Source: JAKZVK01 sp965248255 (GTDB lineage: Bacteria > Acidobacteriota > Terriglobia > Bryobacterales > UBA6623). Taken from it: a stretch of 64,000 nt of DNA. The stretch's first letter is position 1, and every line of letters begins with the position of its first letter. The notes under the pieces were generated by a model that saw only the letters and a program-made list of their open reading frames with translations, had not been told where the DNA came from and did not search any database. Position numbers and translations under genes: made by a program. The stretch lies in the NCBI GenBank assembly GCA_965248255.1, contig CBDFIW010000003.1:620001-684000 (forward strand), in the 5' to 3' direction. This document shows, in pieces, positions 61,232 to 64,000 of this stretch.

Positions 61232-61840
61232 CTATTTCGAGTCCTTTTCGGATTCCTCGTTCTTGGTTTCAGTCTCCGATTCCTTCAGATCCCAGCCGGT
61301 GTTCACATCGAGGTCCGGCAAGGCTTTTTTCAGTTCCGCGATTCCCTGCTCCGTCGCCTTGGTCTGCCACACGTAGAGCTTCTTGAGGTTCGTGAGCCCC
61401 TTCAAGTGGACCAGTCCGGCATCGCCGACCGAGGTGCCATATAGGTTCAAGTACACGAGGTTCTTCAACCCTTTCAGGCTCTCCAGACCCGCGTCAGAGA
61501 TCTTGGTGTTCTCCAAATGCAGGGCTTCGAGCGAGGTTAATCCTTTGATATGGCCCAGCGCTTGGTCAGTGATCGGGGTCTTGCCCAAGTGCAAGCGCAT
61601 GACGTTTTTCAGCATCGCAACCGGCACGACCGCATCGTCGCTCACCGAGCCTGAGGCGAGATGGAAATCCACCTCCAGGCGCTCATCGTCCTGTGCGATC
61701 TCCCGTACGCTGCCGCCGGCCTCCTCAATGGCCTTGACGGCTTCCTGCTGCTCCGGGCTTTGTTCCTCTCCGTTGGCCGGGCCGCCCATCAGGGTTAGCA
61801 AGCCAATGCATGCCGGCACGATGGCCATGAATGTCTTCAT
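61232..61840 (-). CDS. Secreted leucine-rich-repeat protein
   Basis: The 202-aa protein has a signal peptide (MKTFMAIVPACIGLLTLMGG, cleavage about residue 24) and about four leucine-rich repeats. Examples are LTSLEALHLENTKISDAGLE, LKNLVYLNLYGTSVGDAGLV and LTNLKKLYVWQTKATEQGIA; each repeat is about 24 residues. A Glu/Lys-rich tail follows. Repeats of this kind serve as protein-binding surfaces. It lies 73 bp upstream of groEL on the same strand, so co-transcription is possible. Function unknown. Confidence 0.85.
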   Translation of the reverse strand: MKTFMAIVPACIGLLTLMGGPANGEEQSPEQQEAVKAIEEAGGSVREIAQDDERLEVDFHLASGSVSDDAVVPVAMLKNVMRLHLGKTPITDQALGHIKGLTSLEALHLENTKISDAGLESLKGLKNLVYLNLYGTSVGDAGLVHLKGLTNLKKLYVWQTKATEQGIAELKKALPDLDVNTGWDLKESETETKNEESEKDSK

Positions 61841-62174
61841 CGAAGCCTCCCTGCCAATGAAGCCGGTCCGGTTGACGACCGAGCTACAACCGGAATCAGG
61901 TAGTGATCACTATTTCTAGAAAGACAAGCGGGATTCGACGACGCTTCGAGAGTCTTCTCAAAAGAGGTCAGTACGTCTACCGCGAATCCCCTATTGTAGA
62001 ACAAAGTGGGCCAAGGCTCCAGTCTCGGCGGGACGCCGGCTGAAGTGCGATCTTCTCCGGCTCCCCAGTGGACGCCGCTGGAGCCGTGGGCCGAGTCTAC
62101 TGAATCACTATGTCCCGGTAAGGACAGGTCGAGGACACCGCGACAGGACCGTCAACGCCCGTGAATCGGGCGCC

Positions 62175-62352
62175 ACAATCATAGCCCATGGATTCATCCA
62201 TGGGTGTCGGTCGAAGGCGCCGCCACAGGACGGTTGCTGTTTCTCCTTGCCCGCGGTCGTTCGACCGCGGGCAAGGAGAAACAGCAACAGGGGAAACAAG
62301 TTAGGGGCAGGCGTTTTCGAGACCCACGGATGAATCCGTGGGCTATGATTGT
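62175..62352. repeat. Highly structured inverted-repeat element (REP/BIME-like), 178 bp
   Basis: The outer arms, 62175-62205 and 62322-62352, are 31-bp inverted repeats with two mismatches, including AGCCCAYGGATTCATCCRTG. Each arm is itself a hairpin around TTCA. The two mismatches are compensatory, so both hairpins keep their pairing. The centre (62233-62288) is a perfect palindrome with 27-bp arms and a TT spacer (GTTGCTGTTTCTCCTTGCCC...). No coding region is supported in the gap 61841-62484. Confidence 0.88.
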
Positions 62353-62484
62353 TCGACCCTGAGGGGCCGTCTGCCCAGAAGGACATGACCGAACGCGAGG
62401 TAAGGGCGATACAAGCTGAAGCCCATCAGACGGGACGCCGGTTCACAGGGCGGATAACCGCCTGCTTACCCTCGTGCCACGGCA

Positions 62485-63489
62485 TCAGCGGGCCTCAGCC
62501 GTAAGGGCCTCGACGGTCTCAACCCCAAGTGATTGCAGAACTAGCGAACCCAGTGCCTCGATGAAGCGCGGCTGGTCATTGAGTCCCGTGGTCATTTCGA
62601 AGCGTTTCACGCCGTGGGCGAGAGCTTCCTCTCGAGCTTCGATGTTGATCTCTGAAAGGGTTTCCACGTGATCCGATACGAAGGCAATGGGAACGACCAG
62701 CATGGCGTCGACACCTTGCGCGCCCAGCCGCTCGTTCGTTTCGTGAAGAGTGGGGTGCAGCCACTTCCGGCTGCCGACCTTGCTCTGGAAGCAGACGGTG
62801 CGGGGGTTCGGCCACCGCCCGCGCGCCAGGACGAGCTCAACCGTCTTCTCGATCTGCGCCTTGTAGGGGTCGCCGGCGTCAATCACGCTTTGCGGCACGT
62901 TGTGAGCGCTGAAGACCAAGTGGACGTTTTCAGCATGTTCGAACCGCGCCAAGCCCTCCTCAATTCGCTCGACGACTGAATCGAGGTAAGGACCGTGGTC
63001 GTGAAACTCGCGAACCAAGTGAGTCGGCAAGTCCAGTCCAGCCTCTCGACAGCGACGGTCCCACTCGTTGAGACTGCTACCGGTGGTCGTCGACGAATAC
63101 TGAGGATAGAGCGGCAGCAGCACCAGTTCGTCACAGCCGGCCTGGTGTACTTGTGCGACGGCCTCTTTCGTAAACGGGTGCCAGTACCTCATCGCCACGA
63201 ACACTCGCGCATCCAGCGTCTCCCTAAGGGCGGCTCCGAGAACCTCGGCCTGTCGCTCGGTGACCTCGCGGATGGGCGAGCGGCCTCCGATTTCGGCGTA
63301 GTGCTCGCGAACCTTCTTGGCCCGGCCCTTCGAGATCAATTTCGCGAGAACCGGTCGAGCGACCTTGGCGAGCGGGAAGTCGATGATTTCCGGGTCGCGG
63401 AATAGGTTATAGAGAAAGGGCTCGATGGCGTCGAGCGAGTCGGGCCCGCCAAGTTGAAACAGTACGACACCTATCTTCTTGTCTGCCAC
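62485..63489 (-). CDS. hemH: Ferrochelatase
   Basis: The enzyme inserts Fe2+ into protoporphyrin IX in the last step of protoheme synthesis. The 334-aa product has the family features: KIGVVLFQLGGPDSLDAIEPFL at the start, SPIREVTERQAEVL, and LPLYPQYSSTTTGSSLNEWD near residue 125. The catalytic His is in LVFSAHNVPQSVIDAGDPYK near residue 190 and the second catalytic acid in VVPIAFVSDHVETLSEINIE near residue 263. No other heme gene is in the window. It lies between two structured repeats. Confidence 0.95.
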   Translation of the reverse strand: MADKKIGVVLFQLGGPDSLDAIEPFLYNLFRDPEIIDFPLAKVARPVLAKLISKGRAKKVREHYAEIGGRSPIREVTERQAEVLGAALRETLDARVFVAMRYWHPFTKEAVAQVHQAGCDELVLLPLYPQYSSTTTGSSLNEWDRRCREAGLDLPTHLVREFHDHGPYLDSVVERIEEGLARFEHAENVHLVFSAHNVPQSVIDAGDPYKAQIEKTVELVLARGRWPNPRTVCFQSKVGSRKWLHPTLHETNERLGAQGVDAMLVVPIAFVSDHVETLSEINIEAREEALAHGVKRFEMTTGLNDQPRFIEALGSLVLQSLGVETVEALTAEAR

Positions 63490-63605
63490 GCTCGGGCCTT
63501 TTCTCGGGGAGCCGGGCCGACAGGCCCGTCGCGTCTGTGGGAGGGCGCGTCGAACTCTCGATGATAGGTCACTCGTGACCGGTTCCGCAAAAGGGGACTA
63601 GGCGG

Positions 63606-63742
63606 GATGTGGCGTAAGGCTCCAGCCTTGCCGTCTCGCGATTCTTCGCGAGACAGGATCGCTACCTGCTACAAGGTCGCCTGTTCGAGGCCCTGAGTCC
63701 CGAGGAATCGGGACTCGGCAAGCCGGAGGCTTGCGCCACGTC
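63606..63742. repeat. Structured inverted-repeat element with four hairpins
   Basis: Outer arms GATGTGGCGTAAGGCTCCAG (63606 on) and, reversed, GACGTGGCGCAAGCCTCCGG (from 63742) match with a few differences. Each arm contains its own hairpin (AAGGCT-CC-AGCCTT and AAGCC-TCC-GGCTT), and the differing bases covary. Inside are two further perfect hairpins: GTCTCGCGA-TTCT-TCGCGAGAC (63633-63654) and GAGTCCCGA-GGAA-TCGGGACTC (63695-63716). No gene in 63490-63760. Confidence 0.85.
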
Positions 63743-63760
63743 TGAAACCGCAGCCGACCG

Positions 63761-64000
63761 CTAGTCATCGGATAGCGCGAAGGTCAGCGAGGCCCACCAG
63801 CTTTGCCAGTCAGCACGTGCGTCATTCTCGATCCGCTCCATGTGCACGGCCTTGATCAACCACGGGCCGGCTTGGTCAAGCTTCAGACGCACCCGGCCGT
63901 CGTTGCCGGTCCGGCCACGAACCGCACGCGCCGGGTCGCCGTAGGGATATCCAACAACGAGTGTCCCGGTCAGCGGCAGGCCTTCGCGCAGCATCCGTAC
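63761..64000 (-). CDS. DUF4198-like protein, C-terminal end (N-terminus beyond window)
   Basis: About 79 codons are visible: the frame is open to the right edge (VRMLREGLPLTGTLVVGYPY...). Segments such as GRTGNDGRVRLKLDQAGPWL and VHMERIENDARADWQSWWASLTFALSD are typical of the end of DUF4198 proteins, secreted beta-sandwich proteins often linked to metal uptake. Context on the other side is not visible, so this remains a family-level call. Confidence 0.7.
   Translation of the reverse strand, partial: VRMLREGLPLTGTLVVGYPYGDPARAVRGRTGNDGRVRLKLDQAGPWLIKAVHMERIENDARADWQSWWASLTFALSDD

Noticed and set aside
61920..62480. Small minus-strand frame 62108-62386 in the gap before hemH
   Set aside because: It crosses the palindromic element and translates its hairpins; not a gene.
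1..64000. CRISPR array, prophage or secondary-metabolite cluster
   Set aside because: No set of evenly spaced direct repeats, phage structural genes or megasynthase modules was found by reading both strands.

Overview
This 64 kb window is a stretch of a GC-rich bacterial chromosome. It most resembles an Acidobacteriota genome of the Bryobacterales/Solibacter type. That placement is inference from gene content: a TIGR03437-type C-terminal domain joined to a choice-of-anchor V-like domain, a remnant of a PD40 (TolB-like) protein kinase, DUF1080 and CBM9-like secreted proteins, several small glycosyltransferases, and structured palindromic intergenic repeats. No rRNA or phylogenetic marker was compared.

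Layout. (1) 1-1.8 kb: an IS630-family element running off the left edge, with an IS1595-family element nested in its left end. It cuts a gene that begins with a Tat signal peptide. (2) 2-11 kb: an AMP-dependent ligase and Sfp-type phosphopantetheinyl transferase pair, a five-gene polysaccharide glycosyltransferase cluster, and malate synthase A. (3) 11-16.8 kb: an insertion-element graveyard. It holds an IS481 element broken by a second IS630-type element, a 291-bp MITE-like repeat, a decayed IS5-family element and a second copy of the first IS630 element. These separate two gene fragments that happen to be in frame with each other. (4) 17-34 kb: chromosomal housekeeping and secreted functions: gamma-glutamyltransferase, sialidase, BON protein, DUF1080 protein, LigA, lipid kinase, DedA/VTT protein, AroA, Nudix hydrolase, ArgS, an S9C peptidase and a large glycosyltransferase. 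(5) 34-42 kb: a lower-GC methyltransferase island, a 1454-residue topoisomerase III-RecQ-HRDC fusion, and a divergent NtrB/NtrC-like two-component pair. (6) 42-49 kb: tRNA-Glu(UUC), an RHH antitoxin-like gene, a HicBA toxin-antitoxin pair, a second gamma-glutamyltransferase, an exopolysaccharide-initiating sugar transferase, a frameshifted TIGR03437 protein and a probable pseudokinase whose membrane anchor is hidden behind a G9 tract. (7) 49-55 kb: a complete tripartite RND efflux operon. (8) 55-64 kb: a 28-G homopolymer, EVE and CBM9-like proteins, a MauE-thioredoxin-like fusion, GroEL, a leucine-rich-repeat protein, ferrochelatase, a DUF4198 protein running off the right edge, and two highly structured REP-like elements.

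How it fits together. Polysaccharide synthesis recurs: the glycosyltransferase cluster at 4.5-9.1 kb, the glycosyltransferase at 32.4 kb and the WcaJ-like initiator at 45.2 kb. Short 4-nt overlaps mark probable translational coupling in GT4/DUF2304, DUF1080/LigA, AroA/Nudix, NtrB/NtrC and HicB/HicA. The least ordinary items are the TopB-RecQ single-chain fusion, the pseudokinase with its slippage-prone tract, and the covarying hairpin repeats near 62-64 kb. I see no prophage, CRISPR array or secondary-metabolite megasynthase.
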